From Massiliimalia timonensis (GTDB taxonomy: Bacteria; Bacillota; Clostridia; Oscillospirales; Ruminococcaceae), in contig NZ_FYDD01000003.1 of the NCBI RefSeq assembly GCF_900186585.1, positions 744,001 through 808,000 on the forward strand: DNA of 64,000 nt, written 5' to 3'. A program made the position numbers and the translations under genes. Each line of letters begins with the position of its first letter. The first letter of the stretch is position 1. Under the pieces are notes generated by a model. That model saw nothing but the letters and a program-made list of their open reading frames with translations. It was not told where the DNA came from and did not search any database. Below, in pieces: positions 54,347 through 63,033 of this stretch.

Positions 54347-55222
54347 TTAACCTTTGATCCCGCCGGCAGTCATACCCTGGATCAGTTGTTTTTGTACGAT
54401 CATGTACAGGATCAATGTGGGCAGCATGACGATTACCAGTCCGGCATACAATTTTCCATACTCTGCTTTTGCATTTTGGGCAGCCATTAGGTTCATTAAA
54501 CCGACCGGCAATGTTTTGGCAGTATCTTCTGTCATAATAGTCACTGCAATAATGTATTCGTTCCAGAACGCCAGGAAATTAAACAAAATCACTGTGATAA
54601 TACTTGGTTTTGCCATAGGCAGGATAATAGCCGTCATGGTTTTAAAATATCCTGCTCCGTCAACATAAGCAGCTTCCTCAAAGTCTTTAGGAAGGGTCTT
54701 GAAATAACTGGACAGCAGGTAAATGGTAAATGGGAGCGCTGTGGAAGCGTAGATCAGTCCCATAATAAAGATATTATTTAAAAAGAAGCTGACATTTCCC
54801 CCAAAGATCTGTTTCAAAAATTTATTCCCGTCAACCAGCATCAGGAAGATCGGTACCACGATATAGCTGACATTGATAAATAACCCTGCCATAAAGGCCA
54901 GATTCAACAGCTTATTCCCTCTGAATTTGTAACGGGACAGCACATAAGCCGCAGGCAAAGCAAGTATCAGCAATAACGCCAGTGCGATCACCGTGACCAT
55001 CACTGAGTTAAAGAAATACGACCCCATGCGTGCCTGGGAAAAAGCCTCTGAAAAGTTTTGGAAATGAAACCCTTTTGGAAGTGTCCATGGATTTCCATAA
55101 AACTCGTTGTTCTCTTTGATAGAGGCTAAAAATACCCAGCCTACCGGGACGATGATCGAAACAGCCAATATGATGAGGGCGATATAAGTGATAACTCTTC
55201 CGATTGTGATTCGACTTTTCAT
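54347..55222 (-). CDS. ABC sugar transporter permease, MalG type
   Basis: 291 residues, six helices; the EAA loop EEAAYVDGAGYFKTMTAIILP (about 192-212) contacts the ATPase. Second permease of the CUT1-type importer. GGAGGG precedes the ATG. No dedicated ATPase is encoded nearby, so a shared MsmK-like ATPase is expected. Confidence 0.92.
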   Translation of the reverse strand: MKSRITIGRVITYIALIILAVSIIVPVGWVFLASIKENNEFYGNPWTLPKGFHFQNFSEAFSQARMGSYFFNSVMVTVIALALLLILALPAAYVLSRYKFRGNKLLNLAFMAGLFINVSYIVVPIFLMLVDGNKFLKQIFGGNVSFFLNNIFIMGLIYASTALPFTIYLLSSYFKTLPKDFEEAAYVDGAGYFKTMTAIILPMAKPSIITVILFNFLAFWNEYIIAVTIMTEDTAKTLPVGLMNLMAAQNAKAEYGKLYAGLVIVMLPTLILYMIVQKQLIQGMTAGGIKG

Positions 55223-55239
55223 CTTTGTATGCCCTCCTT

Positions 55240-56130
55240 CTAAAATTCGATCGGCTCACGCTTGGTGACGGCATTGACAACAGCAGACAACAGGAATGAA
55301 AACAAAAATACGATAACGCCGATCGCCATTCCGTACCCGTACGAGGAGTTCCCATACGCCTGTTTATACATATAGCTTAAGAATACCTCGGTAGCGCCAT
55401 CCGGTTTTCCGTCTGTCATGGTCGTGACAAGCAAAAAGCTCAGGTTGATAGAGCTGATGATAAAAAAGGTCAAGGTGGTGCGGATGTTGGTCCAGATAAG
55501 TGGGATCGTAATCGTAAAAAATTGCTTTACAGCGCTTACCCCTTCTAGGTTAGCGCTTTCATACAGGCTTTCTGGAATACTGGCCATGCTGGCCATATAC
55601 ATGACCATATAGTACCCGATCGCCTGCCAGATCAGCGTTCCTGCAATACTATAGATAACAATTTTTTGATCTCCAAGCCATGCAATTGCCTGAGCATCTC
55701 CGCGGAATATCCCTAAAATACCATTCAAAAGACCTCTATCCGGGTCGTAAATTGCGGAGAAAATTGCTGCAATGACTACCATAGACAAAATGTTTGGAAT
55801 ATAAAAAATAGTACGGAAGAAGTTCGTTCCTTTTACTTTTGCCCTTGTAAGCAAAGCGGCAAAAATCAAAGCCAATCCAAAGGTGACGATGGTTACAATA
55901 ACGATCAACAGTACTGTATTTTGGAAAGACTGTAAAAATTTTGTGTCTTGGAACAGGGTAACAAAATTGTTAAATCCGACAAATTCTTTGTTTGGTGAGT
56001 ACCCGCCCCATTTATAAAAAGACATCCGAAAGATATTGATGGTTGGAATTACCATAAATATCAGAAAAAGGATTGTTGCAGGCGCAACACAAAAGAAGAT
56101 AAAACGGCCGCGGCCTTTCTGCTTTTCCAT
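55240..56130 (-). CDS. ABC sugar transporter permease, MalF type
   Basis: 296 residues, six helices, N-terminal PTINIFRMSFYKWGG region and EAA loop ESLYESANLEGVSAVKQFFTI. The start at 56130 follows GAGAGGAAACC; 56160 lacks a ribosome site. It pairs with the MalG-type gene 17 nt downstream. Confidence 0.92.
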   Translation of the reverse strand: MEKQKGRGRFIFFCVAPATILFLIFMVIPTINIFRMSFYKWGGYSPNKEFVGFNNFVTLFQDTKFLQSFQNTVLLIVIVTIVTFGLALIFAALLTRAKVKGTNFFRTIFYIPNILSMVVIAAIFSAIYDPDRGLLNGILGIFRGDAQAIAWLGDQKIVIYSIAGTLIWQAIGYYMVMYMASMASIPESLYESANLEGVSAVKQFFTITIPLIWTNIRTTLTFFIISSINLSFLLVTTMTDGKPDGATEVFLSYMYKQAYGNSSYGYGMAIGVIVFLFSFLLSAVVNAVTKREPIEF

Positions 56131-56200
56131 GGTTTCCTCTCTTTTCCCCGTCGCAATCATATTGTCTGCGAAATATTCGGTGTTTTTGTCTGAATGAGTG

Positions 56201-56237
56201 AAAAAACGGCGGGAAATTTTTATTACCCGCCGTTTTT
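56201..56237 (-). terminator. Intra-operon terminator after the binding protein gene
   Basis: AAAAAACGGCGGG / CCCGCCGTTTTT with a loop of about 12 nt lies between the solute-binding gene and the permeases. Partial read-through would give more binding protein than permease mRNA. Confidence 0.78.
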
Positions 56238-56280
56238 ATCAGCCTGTTTTCCGGCAAGTTTTTAGTCTTGCAAGTTTGCG

Positions 56281-57639
56281 TTATTTTAAAGCCGGACGAA
56301 GTTTATCGCTTGCTTCTACGATCCCTGCTTTCCATTCCTCTACAGTCTTGGAACCGGAAACTACGCTGTCATATGCGCTAAACCAGCTGTCTGCAATGCT
56401 GACGCCTTCTACCGCGTCGGTGGTAGCAAAACCGCCATCAGTAATTGCGTTTACTGGAGTGTCATAAATAGCGTACAGGGACTTTTCTCCTCTGCTGTCA
56501 GGAATCATTGCAGAAGCACCCTGAATTGGCTGTACTGCGCCGTAGTTTGCAAAGATCTGAGCCGCTTTGTCACTATACATGAAGGCCATAAATTCTTTTG
56601 CCAGATCCTGATTTTCAGAAGCTGCAGGGATCCAACACTGTTCAAAGAACGTAGTGATATACTGTTCATCACTTTCATTTACCCGCGGAATAGAAGCGGT
56701 TGCCCATTCAAAGCCCTCTGCCTTTGGAGCTTCTTCCATCTCGCCGATGACCCATGTGCCGTTCGGCATGAAGATCGCTTTGTTATCCAAAATCAACTGC
56801 TGGTTTTTCAGATAGTTGGTATTGTTGGCATTTGCAACCGTATTCTTTTCTGTGTATTCTGCCAGTTTTCCCATGATTTCCAGATATTTTGCACCTTCTG
56901 CGGTGTCCCAGATCCCCTCTTCATAGCTGGTCACCTTTTTCAGGAAATCCGGTCCGCCAATGTTTGCTAGCAAAGCCCAGGAGAATGCATCAAAGTATCC
57001 TGACGTTGGATAAGTGAATAATGCGATTCCTTCTGCTTTTGCCTTATCACCGAGCTCCCACATTTGGTCCCAAGTGGTAGGAACCTCCCAGCCTTTTTCC
57101 TTGAGCAGTCCCGCGTTATAGAACAAGCCAGCCGGTGAATAGAACATCGGGGCCATGTAAGTCTTTCCATCGCTGTAAGGTTTAATGATGGAAGAATCAC
57201 GGAACCCTGGGATCAATTTTTCAGAAACGGTTTTGCTTTCTCCAGGAACGGTCATGTCGAACACATCGTCGATCGCAAGCAAGCCGTTGTCTTTAATTAA
57301 AGTTTCTGTCAAAGCATCTGGACGTCCGGTTGCCAGATGAACAAAGTCAGGATATTCCCCAGCTTTCATCTTAGCACTGATTACGGTTTCTAAACTTTTA
57401 TCGATCGTAAGGTCAACAGTAACATTTCCCTTTTCTTCTTCAAAAGCTTTTACAACTTCTTTCCAAACATCAGCCCCGTATGCACTTTCTAATGCCGCAA
57501 CTTTCAGCGTCTGTTTTTCTCCTCCGGTAGTATTTCCGCCTTTAGATTGGTCTTTATCAGTGTCGCCGCCGCATCCGGTTACCATGACACTGGACAAAGT
57601 GAGCGCCATAACCAATGCAAGAATCTTTTTCATTTTCAT
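56281..57639 (-). CDS. ABC sugar-binding lipoprotein (family 1)
   Basis: 452 residues: signal peptide MKMKKILALVMALTLSS with lipobox VTGC (Cys23), then the two-lobed binding fold; GWEVPTTWDQMWELGDKAK and AAQIFANYGAVQPI are typical of CUT1 proteins. Presumed ligand is LNB/GNB or another host or diet glycan, from operon context. GGAGG precedes the ATG. Confidence 0.92.
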   Translation of the reverse strand: MKMKKILALVMALTLSSVMVTGCGGDTDKDQSKGGNTTGGEKQTLKVAALESAYGADVWKEVVKAFEEEKGNVTVDLTIDKSLETVISAKMKAGEYPDFVHLATGRPDALTETLIKDNGLLAIDDVFDMTVPGESKTVSEKLIPGFRDSSIIKPYSDGKTYMAPMFYSPAGLFYNAGLLKEKGWEVPTTWDQMWELGDKAKAEGIALFTYPTSGYFDAFSWALLANIGGPDFLKKVTSYEEGIWDTAEGAKYLEIMGKLAEYTEKNTVANANNTNYLKNQQLILDNKAIFMPNGTWVIGEMEEAPKAEGFEWATASIPRVNESDEQYITTFFEQCWIPAASENQDLAKEFMAFMYSDKAAQIFANYGAVQPIQGASAMIPDSRGEKSLYAIYDTPVNAITDGGFATTDAVEGVSIADSWFSAYDSVVSGSKTVEEWKAGIVEASDKLRPALK

Positions 57640-57995
57640 TTCTGATTACCTCCTTAAATGATTAGAAAGGTTACGTTCACGTTCTTGGTATACTTTTATT
57701 ATAGTCATCAAAAGGACGAATTCAATCAAATTGTTGCTTCAAAATTTATAGATATTGTTCACTTCGTGTAAATTGTATAAAAAAACTTTAGTGAGTTAAA
57801 AATTCTAATTCATTCTAGAGCAATTTCAGTCGCAATAATTTATTTTTTATACGATATTACAAACAAACTATAAATTCAAATAATTAGTAGTAAAAAATAA
57901 TTGTTTATTTTTCACGATATTGTTGTAAAAATTTTGTATATGCGTTATAATAAATTTATTGAAAAAGCAACATTTCTAAAAAGGAAGGTGAGTCT
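57640..57995. promoter_or_regulatory. Divergent control region, sugar operon / AraC regulator
   Basis: 356 bp without a gene, AT-rich. Leftward: TTGAAT (57725-57720), 16 bp, TATAAT (57703-57698) serves the binding-protein operon. Rightward: TTGTAA (57923-57928), 17 bp, TATAAT (57946-57951) serves the AraC gene. GATATT-containing motifs occur at 57751 (GATATTGTTC), 57852 (CGATATTACA) and 57915 (CGATATTGTTG), candidate regulator sites. ACGTTCACGT (57674-57683) is a small palindrome near the leftward start. Confidence 0.65.
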
Positions 57996-58844
57996 ATGAG
58001 CAATAATCGCTATGATATTGACAGCACACAGATCAAGGACATTGGGGCAAAGCTTCTTTACATCACTACCTCCTCCTATGGAAAAGACTGGAACAGTCTG
58101 TTGCACATGCACCATTTTTCTGAGTTGTTTTATGTGGTACGCGGAAAAGGAGAATTCATTGTAGAAGAAAAACGCTTCCCAGTAAAAGAGGATGATTTGG
58201 TTATCATAAATTCCCAAACGCTACATACAGAGGTATCGGTTTATGATCAGCCTTTAGAATATGTTGCATTGGGAATCGAGGGGCTTTCCTTTGTATTTCA
58301 GCCAGAAGAGGAGGAAATCAAGAATTACAGTGTCTTTAATTATCGCGGGAAAAAAAATGAGTTTTGGTTCTATTTTAAAACATTGACAAAAGAGATTCAG
58401 GATAAACCGAAAGGATATGAAACGGTGTGTCAAAATGTTTTGGAAATTTTATTGCTTAATTTGATGCGGGATTCAAACTGCGCTTTTGCTTTGATCCCTA
58501 CTAACCGAATCAGCAAGGAATGTACAGCGCTGAAACAATATATTGATACACATTTTAAAGAAAACATCACCCTAGACCAGTTAGCTGATGTGATCCATAT
58601 GAATAAATTTTATTTGACCCATACGTTCCGAAAAACTTATGGAATGGCTCCGATCGCTTATATGATCGGAAAACGGATCGAAGAAAGCAAATACCTTTTG
58701 GAAAATACTGATTTTTCTCTTTCCCAAATTTCGGATATTGTTGGCTTTTCCTCCCCTTCTTATTTTTCCCAGACTTTCAAACGAACAGAACAGGAAAGTC
58801 CAAAGGAATATAGGGATAGGATGCGTCAAACTACAAAAGCTTAA
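57996..58844 (+). CDS. AraC-family regulator with cupin domain
   Basis: 282 residues. N-terminal cupin (about 20-150): HMHHFSELFYVVRGKGEFI ... DDLVIINSQTLHTE, a sugar-binding fold in this class. C-terminal AraC domain (about 180-280): LDQLADVIHMNKFYLTHTFRK and ISDIVGFSSPSYFSQTFKR. It is divergent from the sugar operon and so probably its regulator. Ribosome site GGAAGGTGAG. Confidence 0.92.
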   Translation: MSNNRYDIDSTQIKDIGAKLLYITTSSYGKDWNSLLHMHHFSELFYVVRGKGEFIVEEKRFPVKEDDLVIINSQTLHTEVSVYDQPLEYVALGIEGLSFVFQPEEEEIKNYSVFNYRGKKNEFWFYFKTLTKEIQDKPKGYETVCQNVLEILLLNLMRDSNCAFALIPTNRISKECTALKQYIDTHFKENITLDQLADVIHMNKFYLTHTFRKTYGMAPIAYMIGKRIEESKYLLENTDFSLSQISDIVGFSSPSYFSQTFKRTEQESPKEYRDRMRQTTKA

Positions 58845-58854
58845 ATGAACTCCC

Positions 58855-58908
58855 GGTAAAGAAAAAGGAAGATAAGACGGAGATGTCTTATCTTCCTTTT
58901 TCTTTACC
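58855..58908. terminator. Strong bidirectional terminator after AraC gene
   Basis: 24-bp perfect arms (58855-58878 with 58885-58908, arm core AAGGAAGATAAGAC / GTCTTATCTTCCTT), 6-nt spacer GGAGAT. Confidence 0.9.
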
Positions 58909-58951
58909 AATATCCTCAAAATTTGAATAAAATCGAGTGAAATTCGGGGAT

Positions 58952-58988
58952 AAAAAAAGAACCGCCTGTTTTAAGGCGATTCTTTTTG
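58952..58988 (-). terminator. Terminator of tRNA-Ser
   Basis: On the minus strand AGAATCGCCT / AGGCGGTTCT with a 6-nt loop and T-run, directly after the tRNA 3' end. Confidence 0.82.
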
Positions 58989-58990
58989 AT

Positions 58991-59083
58991 TGGCGGAGAA
59001 GGAGGGATTCGAACCCTCGATGCGCTATTAACGCATACACGAGTTCCAGTCGTGCGCCATAAACCGGGCTAGGCGACTTCTCC
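58991..59083 (-). tRNA. tRNA-Ser (anticodon GGA)
   Basis: 93 nt with encoded CCA. Acceptor GGAGAAG / CTTCTCC, anticodon stem CACGA / TCGTG enclosing CTGGAAC (anticodon GGA, reads UCC/UCU), long class-II variable arm with TGCG..CGCA, and T-loop GGTTCGAATCCC-like segment. Confidence 0.96.
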
Positions 59084-59165
59084 ACAGCTTGTACTGTTTA
59101 ACACAGCTTTTATATTATAGAATATTTTTTTGATATTGTCAAGTGTTTTTTTAAAATTTATCTAA

Positions 59166-59196
59166 CAAAAAGGACAAGGCTTTTGGCCTTGTCCTT
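59166..59196 (-). terminator. Terminator after flavodoxin-like gene
   Basis: On the minus strand AAGGACAAGGC / GCCTTGTCCTT with loop CAAAA (approximately) and TTTTTG. Confidence 0.82.
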
Positions 59197-59209
59197 AACG
59201 GTACAGGAT

Positions 59210-59641
59210 TTAAACAGCTAAAGAGTTTACGATCTCTTCTGCCCACGCTACTACGCCAGATACATCGCCGTCTGATACTTTTCCCTGTTTGAACAAACCG
59301 CCTTTTACGGTACATTCATATGTAGTTCCGGCAACCTCGATGCCCTTCCCTTTTACAATGTTCTTCAGTTCTTCAACAGCGGAAAAATTCCCTGATCCAA
59401 CCGCGAAAAACGCAACATTTTTTGCTCTTGCCGGGGTCAGGTCGCGACAAAGATCCAGTACGGCCTTATTGGCAGAAGATCCTTTCATTTCTACCCCAAT
59501 AAACAAAAGCTTTTCATTCTCACTTGGATATGCCGGCGGGATCTGATCACATACCGCTTCCTGTGCTTTAGCGATTGCACGAGCCATTTTTTCTGTATTT
59601 CCTGCTGGAGAAAAATACAAAGCGCGCATTTTGAATTTCAT
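59210..59641 (-). CDS. Flavodoxin-like protein
   Basis: 143 residues. The phosphate-binding loop region YFSPAGNTEKMARAI (about 9-23) matches flavodoxins (S/T-x-T/S-G-N-T), and VAFFAVGSGNFSAVEELKN sits at the second FMN loop. No electron partner is adjacent. GGAGG precedes the ATG. Confidence 0.78.
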   Translation of the reverse strand: MKFKMRALYFSPAGNTEKMARAIAKAQEAVCDQIPPAYPSENEKLLFIGVEMKGSSANKAVLDLCRDLTPARAKNVAFFAVGSGNFSAVEELKNIVKGKGIEVAGTTYECTVKGGLFKQGKVSDGDVSGVVAWAEEIVNSLAV

Positions 59642-59770
59642 AATTTAAGAGCCTCCAAAAAATAAGATATATTTATTATACCATAAATATGAATCTGTGT
59701 ATGTTATTTTTGTGAAGATTTTTTTGATTTCGCAGATTTACTAGATTTTTTGATAAAAATTAGCAAATAA

Positions 59771-59816
59771 AACAATAAAAACAGTACGAAATAATTTTCA
59801 TACTGTTTTTATTGTT
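59771..59816 (-). terminator. Terminator after ylbF
   Basis: 16-bp perfect arms AACAATAAAAACAGTA / TACTGTTTTTATTGTT, 14-nt loop. Confidence 0.82.
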
Positions 59817-59827
59817 AATTATTAAGA

Positions 59828-60235
59828 TTAGTGACAGCCTCCGCAGGTAGAGCAGCTTCCAGAACAGCCGGACTGTTCTGCAGAACAGGTATCTGGGTCT
59901 TCTCCATTGACACACAGCATTAAAATGGTAGTAACTTCGTTCATCATTTTATCCATTTCCTGTTTTGCGTGATTGAAAGCAGCCATGTGTGGGTTCTGCA
60001 TGATAGATTGATAAACCGCTTTCAGTTCCCGGTCAATATCAGCAATTTTCGCATCGTCTTTTTTTTCTGCGGACATTGCAGTGCTAAGCTCTATCCGTTT
60101 TAAATTAAACTTACCGATAGAATCCTGCAATTCTGCGTCATTGTCATTTGCTTCTTTCGCGTCGTGCAGTGCTTTGTATTCTTCGCTTGCCTGAATTTCT
60201 TTCCCCATCTGTCTTGCCAAATCAATAATAGACAT
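59828..60235 (-). CDS. YlbF/YmcA family protein with Cys-rich tail
   Basis: 135 residues: a YlbF helical domain (about 1-108) and a tail CSAEQSGCSGSCSTCGGCH with six Cys and one His. In Bacillus, YlbF, YmcA and YaaT form a complex that affects RNase Y-dependent mRNA processing and carries Fe-S clusters; the tail suggests a metal site here. ymcA lies next to miaB in Bacillus too, supporting a YmcA-equivalent role. It follows miaB by 55 nt. Confidence 0.88.
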   Translation of the reverse strand: MSIIDLARQMGKEIQASEEYKALHDAKEANDNDAELQDSIGKFNLKRIELSTAMSAEKKDDAKIADIDRELKAVYQSIMQNPHMAAFNHAKQEMDKMMNEVTTILMLCVNGEDPDTCSAEQSGCSGSCSTCGGCH

Positions 60236-60290
60236 CTTAAAAATTCCTTTCTGATAAAAACTTTCATTTATGATTTAATCGGTTTCCTGC

Positions 60291-61712
60291 TTAAAGTAGT
60301 TCGCCGAGTAAAGCCCAGTTCAATGCTTTGGTGATCCGAACATCTACAAAATTTCCAATGAGATCGGCAGGGCCCTTCAAATCCACGATAAAATTTTGTT
60401 CGGTGCGCCCTGTAACATAGTCCTCCCCGCTTTTTCCAGGACCGTCTACTAGGATGCGCAATGTTTTCCCAACGTATTCTTTTAATTTGTCTTCTCCAAT
60501 TTTTTTCTGGACTTCCAACAGCTCCATCAGCCATTTAGTTTTATCCTCTGAAGGAGTCGGATCATCCATCACAGCGGCTTTGGTCCCCACCCGCTTGGAA
60601 TAAATAAAGGTGAACAAAGAATCATATCCCACTGTTTGGATCAGGTCCATGGTCTTTAGAAAATCCTCTCTTGTTTCGCCCGGGAAGCCAACGATAATGT
60701 CACTGGTCAAAGCAAGGTCTGGAATTCTGCTTCGTGCGTAATCGACTAGCTTTAGGTAATCTTCCCGCTGGTAATGACGGTTCATCGCTGTTAAGATCCG
60801 GTCGCTGCCGGACTGCACAGGAAGGTGCAGATGATGACACACCTTTTCACACTCCGCCATTGTATCAATCAATTCCGGCGTTGCGTCCTTTGGGTGCGAT
60901 GTCATAAAGCGGATTCGGAAATCCCCCTCTATCCCATTGATCTTACGAAGCAGGCCGGCAAAGTTGATCTCCTCTTCCAGCCCTTTTCCATAGGAATTTA
61001 CATTCTGCCCAAGCAGGGTGATCTCTTTGTATCCTTGAGAAACCAGCCCGGAAACCTCATGCAGTATCTCTTGCGAAGTCCTGCTTCTTTCCCGGCCGCG
61101 GACATACGGTACGATACAGTAGGTGCAAAAATTATTGCATCCGTACATGATCGGAACCCATGCTTTCAGCGTTCCATCCCGACGGATCGGAAGATGCTCT
61201 GCGATCACGCCATCGCTGTCCGGTGTTTCAAATACCCGTTCTTTTGTGCTCAAAGCTTGATATAACAGCTCCGGCAGACGGTGGACAACATGCGTCCCAA
61301 AGATCAAATCCACATAAGGGAAACTTTTTTTTAGGCGCTGCACGATATGCTCCTGCTGCATCATACAGCCGCATAGTCCGATCAGCATTCCCTTTCTGCG
61401 GCGTTTATTATGCTTTAACGCCCCAACATTTCCGAATACCCGGTCTTCCGCGTTTTCACGCACAGCACAGGTATTATAGATCACCAGATCTGCTTCCGCG
61501 TTGGAATCGCTGAAGCCATATCCCATCAACGCAAGCATCCCTTTGATCTTTTCCCCGTCAGAAACGTTCTGCTGACAGCCGTAGCTATGGACATGCGCGA
61601 TCGGCATATCTTCCCCATAATGCTGATGCAGCAGCATTTTTACCTTTTGTGCGAAGTCCTGTTGGCGCAGTAACTCTTCTTCTGAAACAAAAATATCCTG
61701 TTGTTTGCTCAA
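60291..61712 (-). CDS. miaB: tRNA-2-methylthio-N6-dimethylallyladenosine synthase
   Basis: Adds the methylthio group to i6A37 of tRNAs reading UNN codons. 473 residues: N-terminal Cys set GCQQN, NTC and CGC binding one [4Fe-4S], radical SAM CNNFCTYC (about 192-199), and C-terminal TRAM domain (about 405-470). The TTG start at 61712 has GGGGG upstream. First gene of miaB-ylbF. Confidence 0.95.
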   Translation of the reverse strand: MSKQQDIFVSEEELLRQQDFAQKVKMLLHQHYGEDMPIAHVHSYGCQQNVSDGEKIKGMLALMGYGFSDSNAEADLVIYNTCAVRENAEDRVFGNVGALKHNKRRRKGMLIGLCGCMMQQEHIVQRLKKSFPYVDLIFGTHVVHRLPELLYQALSTKERVFETPDSDGVIAEHLPIRRDGTLKAWVPIMYGCNNFCTYCIVPYVRGRERSRTSQEILHEVSGLVSQGYKEITLLGQNVNSYGKGLEEEINFAGLLRKINGIEGDFRIRFMTSHPKDATPELIDTMAECEKVCHHLHLPVQSGSDRILTAMNRHYQREDYLKLVDYARSRIPDLALTSDIIVGFPGETREDFLKTMDLIQTVGYDSLFTFIYSKRVGTKAAVMDDPTPSEDKTKWLMELLEVQKKIGEDKLKEYVGKTLRILVDGPGKSGEDYVTGRTEQNFIVDLKGPADLIGNFVDVRITKALNWALLGELL

Positions 61713-61817
61713 ACAGCAATACCCCCACTATTTTCTTTTCAAATGCTGTTCTTAGTCACAACATTCAAAAATTATTGTATCATTTTTATCAAGCTTTCGC
61801 AAGTATTTTAGATAAAA

Positions 61818-62042
61818 TCAGTCTTCTTTTGGGAAAATTTGCTCCATCATACGAAAGATTCTTTCCCGTCTTTTTTTAGTAGACTTTTGGTCGATCAGCC
61901 ATTCTGACTGCTCCCCTTGTATTAGCACATCGCCTTCCTGTACTCCAGCCGGTAGCTCTTTGACAGGCACGGTGATATGACTGCGGTCGGGAAGCTCTAA
62001 AACGGCTACCTTATTTTCAATACGGTCTATGATATATTCCAT
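61818..62042 (-). CDS. DUF3006 family protein
   Basis: 74 residues: MEYIIDRIENKVAVLELPDRS and LPAGVQEGDVLIQ give the DUF3006 pattern. It regularly follows MBL-fold/ComEC-like genes in Clostridia, as here (13-nt gap). GAGGAA precedes the ATG. Function unknown. Confidence 0.85.
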   Translation of the reverse strand: MEYIIDRIENKVAVLELPDRSHITVPVKELPAGVQEGDVLIQGEQSEWLIDQKSTKKRRERIFRMMEQIFPKED

Positions 62043-62055
62043 AGTATTTTTCCTC

Positions 62056-63033
62056 TTATTTTTCTGTTTGCAGGTCCAGCTGGGTTCCATCGGTGGAAAA
62101 CACGATAGTTCCAGATACGTCGGTACGTAAAATCTCTCCACCCAGCTGCTCCATGCGCCGTAATATTTCCTTGTGTGGATGCCCGTACTGATTTTGGTAT
62201 CCACACTGTACCACAAAATATTCAGCTCCTACTGCTTTCAAAAAAGCCTCAGAATTTGCCGTATCCGAACCATGATGCCCTGCTGAAAAAACATCCGCTG
62301 ATAACCTTTCCCCTGTGTTCAATAAAGCCTCTTCTGCTTGTTCTTCCATATCGCCAGTGGATAAAAATGCAACATCCCCATAAGAAAAACGCGCTCCCAC
62401 CGAAATGTTATTTAAGTCGTTAAAATCACCTGCCGGTCCTAAAATTGTTAGGATGCCCCCGTCGATCTCGTATTGCTCCCCCACCTTGGCGGTAATTACG
62501 TTGACATTGTTTTCCTGAATCGCTGTCAGCAGGTCTTCATAAGTACGGGTTGTTGGGATCAGACTTTTTTTCAGTTTAGGCATGATGATATTTTCAGTCG
62601 GGATCTCACGGATCACCACATCCAGCCCGCCGATATGATCGGAGTGAGGGTGGGTGGCGATCGCATAATCAATCTTTTTAATGCCCTGCCCCTTTAAATA
62701 AGATACTACCGTTTCCCCTTGGTCATTTTCGCCGGCATCGATCAGGACCGCATGCTCCTTTGTACGGATCAGGGTACAGTTCCCCTGTCCCACGTCGATA
62801 TAATGGACCGTGACTTCCCCGTCAACATATCCCTGTGGATAAGAAGCGTCTTCCAGCATGGATCCCACTTCTGCCCGAATTTGTTCCCAAGTAGGAAGCG
62901 ACCTGGTAAACGGAGCGTAAGTATTGACCGTGATAGCAGCAAAAAAACATGCCACGATAGCCAGAAATGAATAAAATGCTTTTAAGGACGTTTTCTGTTT
63001 CCTTTTCCTTTTTTGGTAACGTCTTTTTGCCAT
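62056..63033 (-). CDS. Membrane-anchored metallo-beta-lactamase-fold protein, ComEC-like
   Basis: 325 residues: basic head [12 protein letters not shown], one helix (about 19-37), then an extracytoplasmic MBL domain with the opening [24 protein letters not shown] (metal motif), [10 protein letters not shown] and AGHHGSD. Resembles the C-terminal hydrolase domain of ComEC, so extracellular nuclease or phosphodiesterase activity is plausible. The start overlaps ygiQ by 52 bp; AAAGGAAAGGAT precedes it. Confidence 0.88.
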   Translation of the reverse strand: MAKRRYQKRKRKQKTSLKAFYSFLAIVACFFAAITVNTYAPFTRSLPTWEQIRAEVGSMLEDASYPQGYVDGEVTVHYIDVGQGNCTLIRTKEHAVLIDAGENDQGETVVSYLKGQGIKKIDYAIATHPHSDHIGGLDVVIREIPTENIIMPKLKKSLIPTTRTYEDLLTAIQENNVNVITAKVGEQYEIDGGILTILGPAGDFNDLNNISVGARFSYGDVAFLSTGDMEEQAEEALLNTGERLSADVFSAGHHGSDTANSEAFLKAVGAEYFVVQCGYQNQYGHPHKEILRRMEQLGGEILRTDVSGTIVFSTDGTQLDLQTEK

